A stretch of DNA of 64,000 nt from a virus. The position numbers and the translations under genes are program-made. The notes under the pieces are model-generated. The model made no database searches. It was given only the letters and a program-made list of their open reading frames with translations, and was not told the DNA's origin. Below are positions 19,101 to 27,053 of this stretch, piece by piece (position 1 is the first letter of the stretch; every line of letters starts with the position of its first letter). Location of the stretch: the IMG/VR virus record IMGVR_UViG_3300003690_003261, positions 26,174-90,173 of that record. One strand, written 5' to 3'.

Positions 19101-22100
19101 CGCTAGCGGTATCCCCTAGGGCCGAATCAAACGCATACCACGCTAGCAAATCATTAGGCAAAGCACTAGTCACCGCACAAGTTTCATCTGGGCGGCGTGT
19201 GAGCGTTGGATCTACTAAGTTTTCTCCTCTTCCATACAGGTTGATAATTTCTGCCGGCGTTAGGTCGCGCCCCCAAATGCCCACCCCTTGAATAAAACCG
19301 TCGAACTCCCGGTTCACCGCGGTGGAAGAATTACCGATTATTGAATCGTTGGTGAGTACATCTGGTCCGTTAAGCTGCTGGTCAACAACTGTATCAAGTT
19401 CTCCATTGATATAAATCTTCATATAATCAGCGGTGTTGGCGCCGCCAGGATCACCGCCGGCATAGGTTACCACCACATGCATCCACTCATTGGTCTTTGT
19501 CTGGTGGTCGGTTCTTACTTTACCGTCCTGGGTGCCCTCTATCTCAAATCTTACATTGGCAGAAGTATACAAATATATAGTCCTGCGCCCAGCACTGCCC
19601 ATATCCACAATTCGTGGAGCGGCGTTGTTGTCCACGCTCCTTGGTCGGACCCAGGCGGAAATAGTGAAGGGCAGCGCGTCGTCGTTTGTTCCCCCTATTA
19701 GCGCATCCCAAACAGTGCTAGTTCCAATATTAACTTCACTGGTAGTCCCATTAAACTCACCCGCATAATTAACCTTCGACCATTGCAGCTGTCTCTTCGC
19801 ATTCCTGTTCACCTTGTGGTAGGAGGGCGTCGTAACGTACGTGAGAGTCGGCACAGAGCCGTATGCGGCGTCGGAACCGAATGGGCCGCAGTGGAGGTCA
19901 AAACGCTGGTTCAAACCCCTCACCTTGCCGAGCTGGTCCTGTACGCGGAGGGTGTCGATTATTGACGGATCCACAGACGCAGAGCCTGAAAGACCGTAGT
20001 TGATGACAGAAAGATTATGATAAGGCAGCGCATTGTAAACTGACATTTCTTCGTGTGCGGGGTCCATGTACCCGCGCGACATTACTTCATAGCCGCTGCC
20101 AGCAAATCGATTTACAACAATCGATTGATTCGAGGCGGAGCCGATTCTGCTAGGTAATTCATAGTCTAGGTTACCGCCCGGGTTGGCCGTTGATCCAGTA
20201 GAAAGTGGAAAGCGCCCTCTTGTTGCCATGGTCTCCGGGTGCAATGCAAAATTAAATGATTGATCGTTGAAGAATGGATCGTTCTTTCTGCGTGAATTTG
20301 ACATCACAACTTGATAATTCTTCTGATAGTTGCCGATTGCGCTGTGTCTTTCGACTCCTTCTAACCTCGTACCAACAGAAGCAGTCGTCATCATAATGTT
20401 TTGAATATTGACTGGTCTCTTGGCTCCTACATTTCGCAAATGTTGTCCTGTCGGAGTATCGGCGTTATATCCCACATCATTGTCGGCATAATTGGGAGGT
20501 ATAATAGATAATTCTTGACCTAAAATCTCTAGCTTAAATCCTTCAGCCCGATTAAGTCCAGTATCGTTACCATCATTTATTTCTGCATGTCGATAGGTGC
20601 GGCCGCCAACAAACTTCTCAGTGAAGGGGCCCTGCGCAGGAATATCTGAGCTGTCGACAAGATCATGGTGAAGATTCGTGATTTGAACATTGGGAGCATA
20701 GTCTTCAACAACAGTATGGTTATAGCCCGTGGTTACTGAAGAAGAATAGAGGCTGAACGGTAAGAATAGGTTTCCGTCGCCCTTTATCGGACTTCCGTTA
20801 TCGCGGTTTATGTCCGGATCCATTCCAAACCCAAGACGCTGTTTATAGGCTGGATGATATACATCCGTGGTGTTAATCAGTTGTTCAACTTCAGAGCCCA
20901 TTCCAGCGATGACATTCTCCGGAGCGCCGTCGCGCATGGACCCAAACGGAGTGGTCGCAGTAAACACAAAGTTGATTTTCTTGTTCGTGTTAAATCCAAC
21001 GCCGCCTAGCGTGGAGGTACCGCTTCCACCAAATCTATAGGGTGCCTGTTGCGATCGAAAATCCTTGAACTGGTTGGACATCAAAACTGTCTGCTTGTTT
21101 TTATTGAGAGCAGCCGACGAACCTGAAATTACCTCGTTCCCTCTTTCTGCGCGGGAAGTCCACCAAATATTGTTTTGGGTTAGGCTGGGGCCACTATAGG
21201 GTAATCTAATTGGAGGGGACTCTGTATTGTCCAATGCGTCGGATGGGAAATTAACAGGTGTGCCATTACGGAAACCAGTTTGATCATATATCGTTCCATC
21301 GTAGGTGTCTCGAGAATCGCCTCCTAGTTCCCACCATGAAATCAAATTATCTTTAACGGCGCCCAATGATAATAGATCTATTCTATTCCCGCCAGCATAA
21401 ATTGCAGCTACGTCTTCTTGGCTTAACCCTTTGTTCCATACGGCGACGTCAGCAAAGTGGCCAGGTGCATTTCTCGTCAAACCGGCCCCGCCGGCGCCAA
21501 TTTTGGAGATAGATACACCAATGGCCGCGGGCTCAGCGGAGTTGTTCAGACTATCTGTGGCGTCCGCGCCATTAATATATATGTTTGTTAGGCCGTCGCC
21601 AGCGCCTCCGCCGGTAAACGTTACAACAATATGGTACCAGGACCCCGCGGATATAACACCTGAAGCGGTGTAGGCCTTGTTGTTGCCGGCGGCGTTGGCC
21701 GCGACGAGCATCGCGGATCCGAGAGTAGCTCCGGTGAACCAGATCGCCCGGCTGTCGTTGCCGAAAGATATTAGCCGAACATATTCGTCGACACTGCCGC
21801 CCATTTCTGTAGCATACCACCACAGAGAATAAGAATACGGTTTTGCGGTTGCAGCGGCACCGCCGATTAACGCCTCCCACTCACTGCTGGTGGCATCTTC
21901 GGATATTTGAACGTAAGTGTTATCACCATTAAACTCCAACGATCTTTGTTGAGGGGCAAGGGCGCGAGGTGTTGGAGCATGCGTATACTGCCACCACTTA
22001 AAGTTAATGGGCTGAGATGAGCCGATTTGGCGCCGAGAGAACGCGTTCATCGAATAGAAACCGACACCCTGCGGATCACTGGCCGGTGATGTCGACATCT

Positions 22101-23784
22101 CGCCGCTCGCTTCGGAGCCAACAGCTGTCCCCTCTGGGTTGGCTGGCTGCTTCTTGACATTCTGAAACTTACTCTGATATTTGCTGCGCTCCAGCATGTG
22201 GCTTTCAATAATTGTCCTAACGTTCTCGGCAAAATCTGCTGAAGCTGGGACAAGCTGCTGCAGCATCATCGTCAACGACGTATCAAACCACTTGTAAAAC
22301 TCATAAAACTTCTCAAAGTCAATTTCGCTATTACTCACTCTTTCAAAGAAACGTTGCCGTAATATCTTCAGGCCCTTATACTCCGACCTATATCGATTTA
22401 CGGGGTCCCCAATTATATTATTGATGTCTTTTAAGGTGGCGAAATAATTAATCATTTCCACAGAAACTGCGGAAGCCATGCTCTTCTCAAAGGCGAAGAA
22501 ATAATTGATAGGCCTCGAATCTTTGGTAAAAATGTTTTGTTCTTGAACGTTAAGAACTTGTACCATCTCGCTTGATTGCACGTTTTCTGGTAATTGTAAT
22601 TTCGAGGAGATGACAAAATCTTTGTCGAGTGCTTTGGTAGAAGACGGAGTGAAGAACTGTCCTCGACCAGTATACTGCTTGTTGAGAATCTCACCGAGAG
22701 CACCAAAGCGAGTTGGATCGGATCCCGATGGTTGTGCATATTCATCCGCGACCGTGAACATTCCCGAGGCATTGGAGCCTGTATTTTGAGCAAACTCCCA
22801 ATTAAATACCAATGTGTCAGATTTGAGTATCTCCCCATATGGGGCATTCGGCTCAAATGGATAAGCATAAGAACTCGGGCGCGTACTACCGTAATTCTGT
22901 GTATCGTAGGCATGGCCCAGCAAAGCTTCATCGTCTACATAATCTAGCCAATATCTACAAGCATTAACTTTAATATCTGACTTTTGACGTACACGCCCAT
23001 CGAAATCTGTGCGGTGGGCGCCGATAAATACACGCTTGCTGCCCGTCACGAACCCCGCCGGCGGGGAGGTAACAGATCCACTTACTGTAAATTCATTACG
23101 AACGACGCCAGCATCAACTTGTACACCATGAAGCTCAACAACATAATTTCCTGAGTCCGCGCCGGATAAGTAAGTGCGAGGATAATTTTCTGGTTTGATG
23201 CGGACCGCCAAATTCCAATGAGTATTTTCATATACATCTTGGAATAAAGCTGACTGGAGATGAGGTACAAACCCTCCAGCAGTTCCTGTCAACTCGAAGC
23301 GCGCATTATCCGAATCAAGCTCGTCTCGAACGGCGTAAACCTGAAAATTTGTTCTGTCTGGACTCGCCCAGGCCAAATTAGTTTGAGACTGGTCAGTAGT
23401 GTGAACACCAAAGAGCGAGGAACTTATGACATTAGTATTATAATAAAACTTAGAGTCCTTTGTAATTTTAAGCGGGAAAAGAACGTCGGCCTCTAAAGTC
23501 TGGGCATATCCCCCTGTTAGGTGTGTGCTCGGGGGAATAAATCCTGTAGTATTTGCAGCGTCGGCGGAATCTTGATATTGGAAAACAGACGCCTGGCGCC
23601 CGATTTCAGTGTTGAAATCTACAAACCGTTCAGCCACCAAAACGGTACGGCGATTGTTTCTTACTTCGTACTCAATACCATTTCCATACATATTAAGCTT
23701 GACCAATTCGTCATCAATACCAAAGGCTCGAATTAAATTGCGGAAAGACTTTTCGGTCCCCTTGGTTTTATAAATGTAAACCAA
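13195..23784 (-). CDS. Giant LamG-containing tail adhesin, main part (needs +1 shift from preceding ORF)
   Basis: 3,529 codons counted from a TTG at 23784. The frame is open up to 23868, and the codons upstream of the TTG read as natural protein (DRVYEKSLTDIKNTIYQNIY), with no ATG, GTG or TTG among them. So the true N-terminus is almost certainly the 559-aa ORF at 23852..25531, joined by a +1 shift into a 4,111-aa protein. Three LamG/concanavalin-like domains sit at residues about 610-810, 1340-1525 and 1695-1915. Each opens near W(E/D)ALIGG/L and carries a W-x-H-(I/V)-(V/A)-V-T-(F/Y) strand and an (I/V)-Y-(I/V)-NG strand. Residues 1-45 (YIYKTKGTEKSFRNLIRAFG) match a conserved segment I know from marine phage fibre proteins. 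The C-terminus is a Lys/Arg-rich tail. Likely role: receptor-binding or fibre-base adhesin with glycan-binding LamG modules. Confidence 0.82.
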   Translation of the reverse strand: MVYIYKTKGTEKSFRNLIRAFGIDDELVKLNMYGNGIEYEVRNNRRTVLVAERFVDFNTEIGRQASVFQYQDSADAANTTGFIPPSTHLTGGYAQTLEADVLFPLKITKDSKFYYNTNVISSSLFGVHTTDQSQTNLAWASPDRTNFQVYAVRDELDSDNARFELTGTAGGFVPHLQSALFQDVYENTHWNLAVRIKPENYPRTYLSGADSGNYVVELHGVQVDAGVVRNEFTVSGSVTSPPAGFVTGSKRVFIGAHRTDFDGRVRQKSDIKVNACRYWLDYVDDEALLGHAYDTQNYGSTRPSSYAYPFEPNAPYGEILKSDTLVFNWEFAQNTGSNASGMFTVADEYAQPSGSDPTRFGALGEILNKQYTGRGQFFTPSSTKALDKDFVISSKLQLPENVQSSEMVQVLNVQEQNIFTKDSRPINYFFAFEKSMASAVSVEMINYFATLKDINNIIGDPVNRYRSEYKGLKILRQRFFERVSNSEIDFEKFYEFYKWFDTSLTMMLQQLVPASADFAENVRTIIESHMLERSKYQSKFQNVKKQPANPEGTAVGSEASGEMSTSPASDPQGVGFYSMNAFSRRQIGSSQPINFKWWQYTHAPTPRALAPQQRSLEFNGDNTYVQISEDATSSEWEALIGGAAATAKPYSYSLWWYATEMGGSVDEYVRLISFGNDSRAIWFTGATLGSAMLVAANAAGNNKAYTASGVISAGSWYHIVVTFTGGGAGDGLTNIYINGADATDSLNNSAEPAAIGVSISKIGAGGAGLTRNAPGHFADVAVWNKGLSQEDVAAIYAGGNRIDLLSLGAVKDNLISWWELGGDSRDTYDGTIYDQTGFRNGTPVNFPSDALDNTESPPIRLPYSGPSLTQNNIWWTSRAERGNEVISGSSAALNKNKQTVLMSNQFKDFRSQQAPYRFGGSGTSTLGGVGFNTNKKINFVFTATTPFGSMRDGAPENVIAGMGSEVEQLINTTDVYHPAYKQRLGFGMDPDINRDNGSPIKGDGNLFLPFSLYSSSVTTGYNHTVVEDYAPNVQITNLHHDLVDSSDIPAQGPFTEKFVGGRTYRHAEINDGNDTGLNRAEGFKLEILGQELSIIPPNYADNDVGYNADTPTGQHLRNVGAKRPVNIQNIMMTTASVGTRLEGVERHSAIGNYQKNYQVVMSNSRRKNDPFFNDQSFNFALHPETMATRGRFPLSTGSTANPGGNLDYELPSRIGSASNQSIVVNRFAGSGYEVMSRGYMDPAHEEMSVYNALPYHNLSVINYGLSGSASVDPSIIDTLRVQDQLGKVRGLNQRFDLHCGPFGSDAAYGSVPTLTYVTTPSYHKVNRNAKRQLQWSKVNYAGEFNGTTSEVNIGTSTVWDALIGGTNDDALPFTISAWVRPRSVDNNAAPRIVDMGSAGRRTIYLYTSANVRFEIEGTQDGKVRTDHQTKTNEWMHVVVTYAGGDPGGANTADYMKIYINGELDTVVDQQLNGPDVLTNDSIIGNSSTAVNREFDGFIQGVGIWGRDLTPAEIINLYGRGENLVDPTLTRRPDETCAVTSALPNDLLAWYAFDSALGDTASDVENRAPAASPGTDGAGADLTIQSAVAIKSVSNTYKKVYDNWYVQHPIPQSEQQYAWMTASLMANKSILGLDSPSCYSSTALCKLMTGSSDPYYGNISFLGLNGPTTDPVNTTTHTLGQLDPNIYTCPPPWSAAASHDLNQHAWLNIGSKSTWDALIGLAGASARAFTIAMWIQPKHLIRNQFSTIQNALFYFGGSPGDADGGCRRAFYQRSTTVTSGPGVQGTFFFQIKGATGSGPGNGLVEVDGTLIPDGIWTHVAVTFEGGSTGAIRVYVNGALVDSNTTDNPKSMIDSQASDAYIGYIGTNLNATTPTTWDSWKGGMSNVTIWGSGPGGDGELTNAQVAEVYNGGSAAFDPIISMSDSLIAWYRFNPLHGDTNPVFNSTENAYRGTIVNQVGVNNTEGMTSRHVTLQPSSTSEPKMLNFLTLSRNGPYGYPTWKQIRTGETKVARALRKKNIIGIADPPPYLEQKNAEGQFIGFDRGLSSNSFTNYVEQPIASSAKPIFFAFEDNDADPDVSNNLALDVSYQNNLDYFSHTGLNNKLNLVKIADEGNAYNTVADFAINSNLSFMVKYGQTIYPKETNMYQNRVRSRETYGIVDIWNACSTTRWSGIDLTCNSSLVTFAEGAWLHGYKNNSDIRTILNSQNLPVTGASIWPLDYEYSASVSGSGDFSPTNGITYGWFPWRNNPSGSLQINRDGQGGDHVGKGDVGDLGFLTDIYDGKGIAAPSGELMNTYSRFNFPGLAINVISSDGAGTGNRPVFTGRWGARQVEWLIRDSDDRHGYIKRAASAKAASTYTMPIFGGNRPLYGNLREMLLDATMPANPEFAGNRTSGLMSGAAIVAIGETPWTAPAGSMESHFDFPKPIITNQSTYWGDQPGPQPYQTYQELSSDFRLVGKDYTVVPEFRISQHLADWVDTHNANFLDSPPALFEVPGGSLESVGRGGPGQAGTVTSAEFYKVYSTTDFMKYFKVVDEDFAGQTNAAGVNVDRHALELSCEAILQFLPYEGFYPAERTLELGTLLSHSLGEIDIATNAIKNSGSIVQPGAGAILKRIIYEPLISPGILYNTIKSGIAVDNFVIGNMIQTYRAGSSSPDGFYKRPIDGHALVSKYPLYENLLRESGSVSASVDQDRGGPNWIYNISAGYYGDNRAATWPDMINYDYGGFRLRDTWPGKACPAGMDGGYTGSGQPPVNDDNAGVGGTPHWMGTNITAGSYGFPLLNLTTEKAVSDWVTSIAGSGSLPPNINDMSSRHLNTGGYFLKKLPFEALRDPEKYLGSTSITEEWLYDTGLGMASLHHVGSALAPLIPSLSSSMGDIRSKIKYSGVSKSPLYKMAIDNFLCETYNFFLKGPQNCAFLSKQEEEFMAVTSGSYYGMSVDLSVPNTWGWETMGDLDGARGKDPTRTFGMYSRASAFGPPIALCGLSPARNATTGKIKDFILPGGAGTPGGEDATYQTSPIWSYEHVLPPYFYGSARANILYKAEFDGRVTLNDIMGGAVVEYAKDSFYSSQARAQEVATYLNDPLYGDFTTLASASCRQGITGGYDADDISAVLSYSGLRSQISSSVNIFDKLMVIPEGTAQQESRWLIQPKFETPVLNFYNTEANRIGVGSGSAGGATKFINPGPTTYVDRGDLTGSNNPYLEVRGMWHQYGNPVIGESGLNLAINDMPKLFVSGRYGEIPVKSLRNVVGFETNSKRVGDFADARKLEEAVVIVPFINVRGDRRFFDIEPSSPTYIRQLALLNKYLFPPTFDYLTNPTVKPIVFYAFEFEMTLDQEDLMNIWQNVPPKSYSGRQFQKTNVQIKIKDLVDRLMENNEELEWMVFKVKRKAEKDYNVYTKKVLTEEKPIVQPALSLPYSYNWPYDYFSIVELVKIDAEMTYATEDIITDAEEEVLVAPDLEEFIPMEEDVAKRLLPTEVQPTRQRFKPEVIDRRKKRRPKIRTARDGVEIETGSRRKLKDRKKQTSRRQSIKRRK

Positions 23785-23851
23785 GTTGTTGTAGATGTTT
23801 TGATAGATGGTGTTTTTGATGTCAGTTAACGATTTCTCGTATACCCTGTCT

Positions 23852-23868
23852 TCACTTCTGTCTTTTCT
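23852..23868 (-). promoter_or_regulatory. Candidate +1 frameshift window (GAG AAA AGA CAG AAG TGA)
   Basis: The upstream ORF reads GAG AAA AGA CAG AAG TGA here. The frame of the giant ORF is +1 relative to it and is closed by TAG at 23871-23869, so a shift must occur within these 17 bases. The run AAAA at 23866-23863 lets a lysyl-tRNA on AAA re-pair perfectly on AAA one base downstream, with AGA in the A site. The product would then read VLEK-DRSEDRVYEK. No Shine-Dalgarno-like stimulator is obvious. A spurious or mutational extra A in this run would look the same. Confidence 0.5.
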
Positions 23869-25531
23869 CTAATACATCAGCATCCACAAACAGATCCGAA
23901 GCTACGAGGCCCGTAGAGTTGAGCAGGCGATCAGCAAAAGGAAGCGGTTTGTCGTTGCGATAGGCTTGAGGATAACTTATGTCTTTGAGGCTCGCTAATT
24001 GTTCGATTTGCAAATGTAAAGTATCGAAATAACTGGCTAAAATCTGGGTAAGATACTTTACATTTTTCTGGCCTTCGAAATCTTCTTCGGTAATCCACGA
24101 AGGAATAGAATTATAAATAGATGCATTGTTATTCACATCATGCTGCGAACCCGTATGCTGGAGAGAGGTGGCAAGAGCAACGACGGCTGGGTGAGAAGAC
24201 CGCATAATAGGGTCTTTAAACTCTTTTGTGGCAGCATTCGACAAAATAATTGCAGATCCGGTGTTACGCGATGTTGAGGTGTATCCTGTCCACGAACCAT
24301 TCGTGAGGCGCCCAGAATAATCAAGTACGACCGAATCGAACGAAGAGTTACCGGTAATACCTTCGTTAAATTTATAATAAACTCCTAGGGTAGTATTAAC
24401 ATCCTCTGTCGTTTCCACAAATGGGGTGGGATCATTGTTGGTACCCCCGCCCACCTGAGTGAACCAGTGGCGACCAATCTGTTTGCCATTTCTTTGTGTC
24501 TTCCAATATCGAAATTCATCCAGCGAACCACTTAGCTTGCCGGCGCCCGTCATTGTCTCACCGTGATAAACATTTCCTGAAGGGTTGGTTACAATCGCGC
24601 CGATATTTGCCCGCAGAGACCCCACCACATTGTCCAGACCTGACGAACCCAGCAGAGTTTCGCTGTTTAGATCGCCGTCTACATAAAACTTCGAAGTAAT
24701 ACCCAAGGCTGCCGTCTTCAAAGTAAGAGCATAATGATGCCAACTATCATCAGCAACCGTAGCTGTGGTGACAGCAGTACTCCCAACAGTGGCAAATTGA
24801 ACTCCGGAGGTACCCGAGAGGGCCGTCAGCCTAAACGGGCCGGTTCCTCCAGTCAACTCAAGACGCAAGCGCCCGTATTGAGCGGACGATGAGAGTTCCC
24901 CATTCCATAAATCAAAAATAACCTCTTTTTCTGTAATGTCTATGTCAAAGGCGGTCTTTTTAAGCCAAAATTCTAGGGAGACACCCTTATTTTGTAAATC
25001 AAACTTAAGATTGCTTTCTCGATTTAGGTCTGGTTCGTAATAGTTAGCGCCACTAAATTGAGTTGCATACGGCGACATCCCGTAAGGGTTGGGGTGAGGC
25101 CCCCCTTCCAGATAAATGTTTTCGGGAGTGAGAGGCGTACCATAACCCTCAAGCTGGGCACCACTCAGATCGCCCCACCCATCGGCCGAAAAGATTATAT
25201 ATCCGTTTGTGCGAGGATACTTTGTGTCAAAAATATAAAGATCCAGATAGGTGGACTCATTTTCCCATTCTAAGCGCTCTTTTAAAGAACCGTCATAGGG
25301 ATAATAATTGTAAATGTGATTTAAAGATTGATTATAATACTCTTCAGCCGAGCCATAGCGCGCAAAATTACTAGGGAGCCGAAAATTAACGCGAGGAATG
25401 AACCGCTCTTCGCGAATAATATCCTGCTCTTGGAAGCCGACGGACTCGACTTCGCCCGCTATTTCTTCAGCTGACTTGTTGGCTAGCGCTTGAATCGTCG
25501 TCGCTTTACCAAAATAATCTTTGGCGCTCAT
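23852..25531 (-). CDS. LamG-containing tail adhesin, N-terminal part
   Basis: 559 codons from an ATG at 25531, beginning MSAKDYFGKATTIQALANKS. Residues about 170-365 form a LamG/concanavalin-like domain: VSLEFWLKKTAF, later DDSWHHYALTL, SKFYVDGDL, and SGSLDEFRYWKTQRNGKQIG. After residue 470 comes a conserved segment (YLTQILASYFDTLHLQIEQL, KPLPFADRLLNSTG) that I recall as running straight into IYQNIYNNL and YIYKTKGTEK in related phage proteins. Here the frame ends at TGA 23852, and that continuation is found in the +1 frame. So this is best read as the first 13% of a 4,111-aa adhesin containing four LamG modules, not as a separate protein. Confidence 0.8.
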   Translation of the reverse strand: MSAKDYFGKATTIQALANKSAEEIAGEVESVGFQEQDIIREERFIPRVNFRLPSNFARYGSAEEYYNQSLNHIYNYYPYDGSLKERLEWENESTYLDLYIFDTKYPRTNGYIIFSADGWGDLSGAQLEGYGTPLTPENIYLEGGPHPNPYGMSPYATQFSGANYYEPDLNRESNLKFDLQNKGVSLEFWLKKTAFDIDITEKEVIFDLWNGELSSSAQYGRLRLELTGGTGPFRLTALSGTSGVQFATVGSTAVTTATVADDSWHHYALTLKTAALGITSKFYVDGDLNSETLLGSSGLDNVVGSLRANIGAIVTNPSGNVYHGETMTGAGKLSGSLDEFRYWKTQRNGKQIGRHWFTQVGGGTNNDPTPFVETTEDVNTTLGVYYKFNEGITGNSSFDSVVLDYSGRLTNGSWTGYTSTSRNTGSAIILSNAATKEFKDPIMRSSHPAVVALATSLQHTGSQHDVNNNASIYNSIPSWITEEDFEGQKNVKYLTQILASYFDTLHLQIEQLASLKDISYPQAYRNDKPLPFADRLLNSTGLVASDLFVDADVLEKRQK

Positions 25532-25538
25532 ACTCTAA

Positions 25539-27053
25539 TTATTCTTCAACTCTAAATTTGAACGTTTGCATTTGTTCTTCCCAATCTCCTACACTGTCAT
25601 TATAATAAGATATTTTTATCTCATACATATAACCGGCATCCAGAAGAGCCATATCGAGATCAAAATAATTGCCGTCTTTATCGTATGACAAGTACGTACT
25701 ATAGTTTGATCCTGTCCCATATGGTATAGCAACATAATCGTCCGTAACACGACGAATTGAATAAGACGCGCTGGGCATTATATCAGTGGGGTTGTTAGCG
25801 TTCGCTTTAACATAGATGGTTGGGTTCCAATTCCTGTCTCGGATAAAAAATCTGAATCGTGACGTGTCGTTTTGAAGATAAGACTTCTTAAGATTGGTGC
25901 AACTTGTAACTTTAGTAATGGTCGGCGCGGCACTATACGTCGGAAATGCTTCCGGGTACAGAGATCCTGTATAATATTGTAATGAACCGCTGTGCCAGAC
26001 ATCAAACAGAGACGAAGCTTCAGACGACGTCGCCGCGAGGGCAGCGGTATATATTCCTGTTTTCACCCACGAAGCAGTTATATTAACGTTCCCATTCCAT
26101 AAAGTTATTTTAGAACCTTTGGGAACAGTTGTCCCATCATATAAAGAAACATAAACGTCGCCGGTTCCTACACTTGGCAAATTAACCAAGCGGCCGCGGA
26201 CATAGTTATACAAGTAGAGGTTGTTCAAATTATCCGCGGCTGGGGCGAAAGAACTGGAATAGAAGAAATATTCTCTGTCATCCTGAATCCTTGAGTCCCA
26301 CCGAGCTTCGATGGCCGGCTTCTTAAAAAAGAACTCCGTGGACCTAGAGAAAAACTTCTTCGTATAATAAGATGTTGTTGCTCCTCCAGGATTATTGATA
26401 AGAACCGTCGTATCCTGGCCCGTAGAACTTGAAAAGTAACCTTCTTGACTCGAGGATAAGTGGATCCCCACTCCATAGTTATTAGCATAAGCTGGATCTG
26501 CGCCAGATATCCACTTCTCTATCAAACCTGTAATATTTAAATCTATATTTTCATAACCCTTTGGAAAAGAAACAGAGTAGTTCGAACCAGTTCGGTAATC
26601 ACCACCGATAGAAGTCCAGACGCCACCGTCTCCAGAAGCTGACAATCGAGCCTTGAGCCAATTTGCAGACCCCAAGTCCTTATACTCGTCCATATCAAGC
26701 CCGGTTCCCTCGGACCAAGATCGTGATAGAGGGGCGATTGTTAAACTAAACCCTTGAGGAAGAGTAAAAGGATGCTGCGCATTATACATCTTTAAATAAA
26801 AGGATACGCTTCCTGATGCAGGAATAGTACCGGCAGTTCTAGCTGCTGAAATAGACGTAATGGGAAACTTTATTAACATCCTAGACAACTCTTGAGATTG
26901 CCCGGTAGAACCGCTGGTTTGACCGTAGATGGAGAAAACCTCTAGGGAGTCAGCATAACCCATGTTTGACCCAGTTCCTCGTGTAGAGAGACCCGACTCA
27001 AAAGCATTAGTTATGGTTGTATCGGCGCTTGCAACGAATTTTAAAATGCCCAC
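25539..27053 (-). CDS. Virion structural protein, 504 aa, DNRLRE-like N-terminus
   Basis: A GTG start at 27053 overlaps the TAG of the gp6-like gene by one base. The N-terminal 240 residues begin KFVASADTTITNAFESG and include a strand pattern with RMLIKFPITSI, SGSVSFYLKMY and LNITGLIEKWISG. This layout resembles DNRLRE-type beta-sandwich domains, in which a surface-exposed D-x-x-I-x-x-x motif is followed by L-x-F-D-L-x-x-I strands. The rest is beta-rich and ends FKFRVEE. No enzyme motif is seen. It lies between gp6 and the giant adhesin, so it may link the baseplate to the fibre. The DNRLRE assignment rests on pattern only. Confidence 0.68.
   Translation of the reverse strand: MGILKFVASADTTITNAFESGLSTRGTGSNMGYADSLEVFSIYGQTSGSTGQSQELSRMLIKFPITSISAARTAGTIPASGSVSFYLKMYNAQHPFTLPQGFSLTIAPLSRSWSEGTGLDMDEYKDLGSANWLKARLSASGDGGVWTSIGGDYRTGSNYSVSFPKGYENIDLNITGLIEKWISGADPAYANNYGVGIHLSSSQEGYFSSSTGQDTTVLINNPGGATTSYYTKKFFSRSTEFFFKKPAIEARWDSRIQDDREYFFYSSSFAPAADNLNNLYLYNYVRGRLVNLPSVGTGDVYVSLYDGTTVPKGSKITLWNGNVNITASWVKTGIYTAALAATSSEASSLFDVWHSGSLQYYTGSLYPEAFPTYSAAPTITKVTSCTNLKKSYLQNDTSRFRFFIRDRNWNPTIYVKANANNPTDIMPSASYSIRRVTDDYVAIPYGTGSNYSTYLSYDKDGNYFDLDMALLDAGYMYEIKISYYNDSVGDWEEQMQTFKFRVEE

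Noticed and set aside
21572-21880. Alternative minus-strand frame of 102 codons within the giant adhesin
   Set aside because: It lies fully inside the adhesin frame, is Arg/Cys-rich, and has no ribosome site: a shadow of a G+C-rich coding region.
18040-21945. LamG repeats as a nucleotide-level tandem duplication
   Set aside because: Similarity is visible at protein level only; flanking DNA differs and the copies are kilobases apart, so it is not a recent duplication.
13195-25531. Diversity-generating retroelement acting on the adhesin
   Set aside because: No reverse transcriptase gene or template/variable repeat pair was seen in this window.
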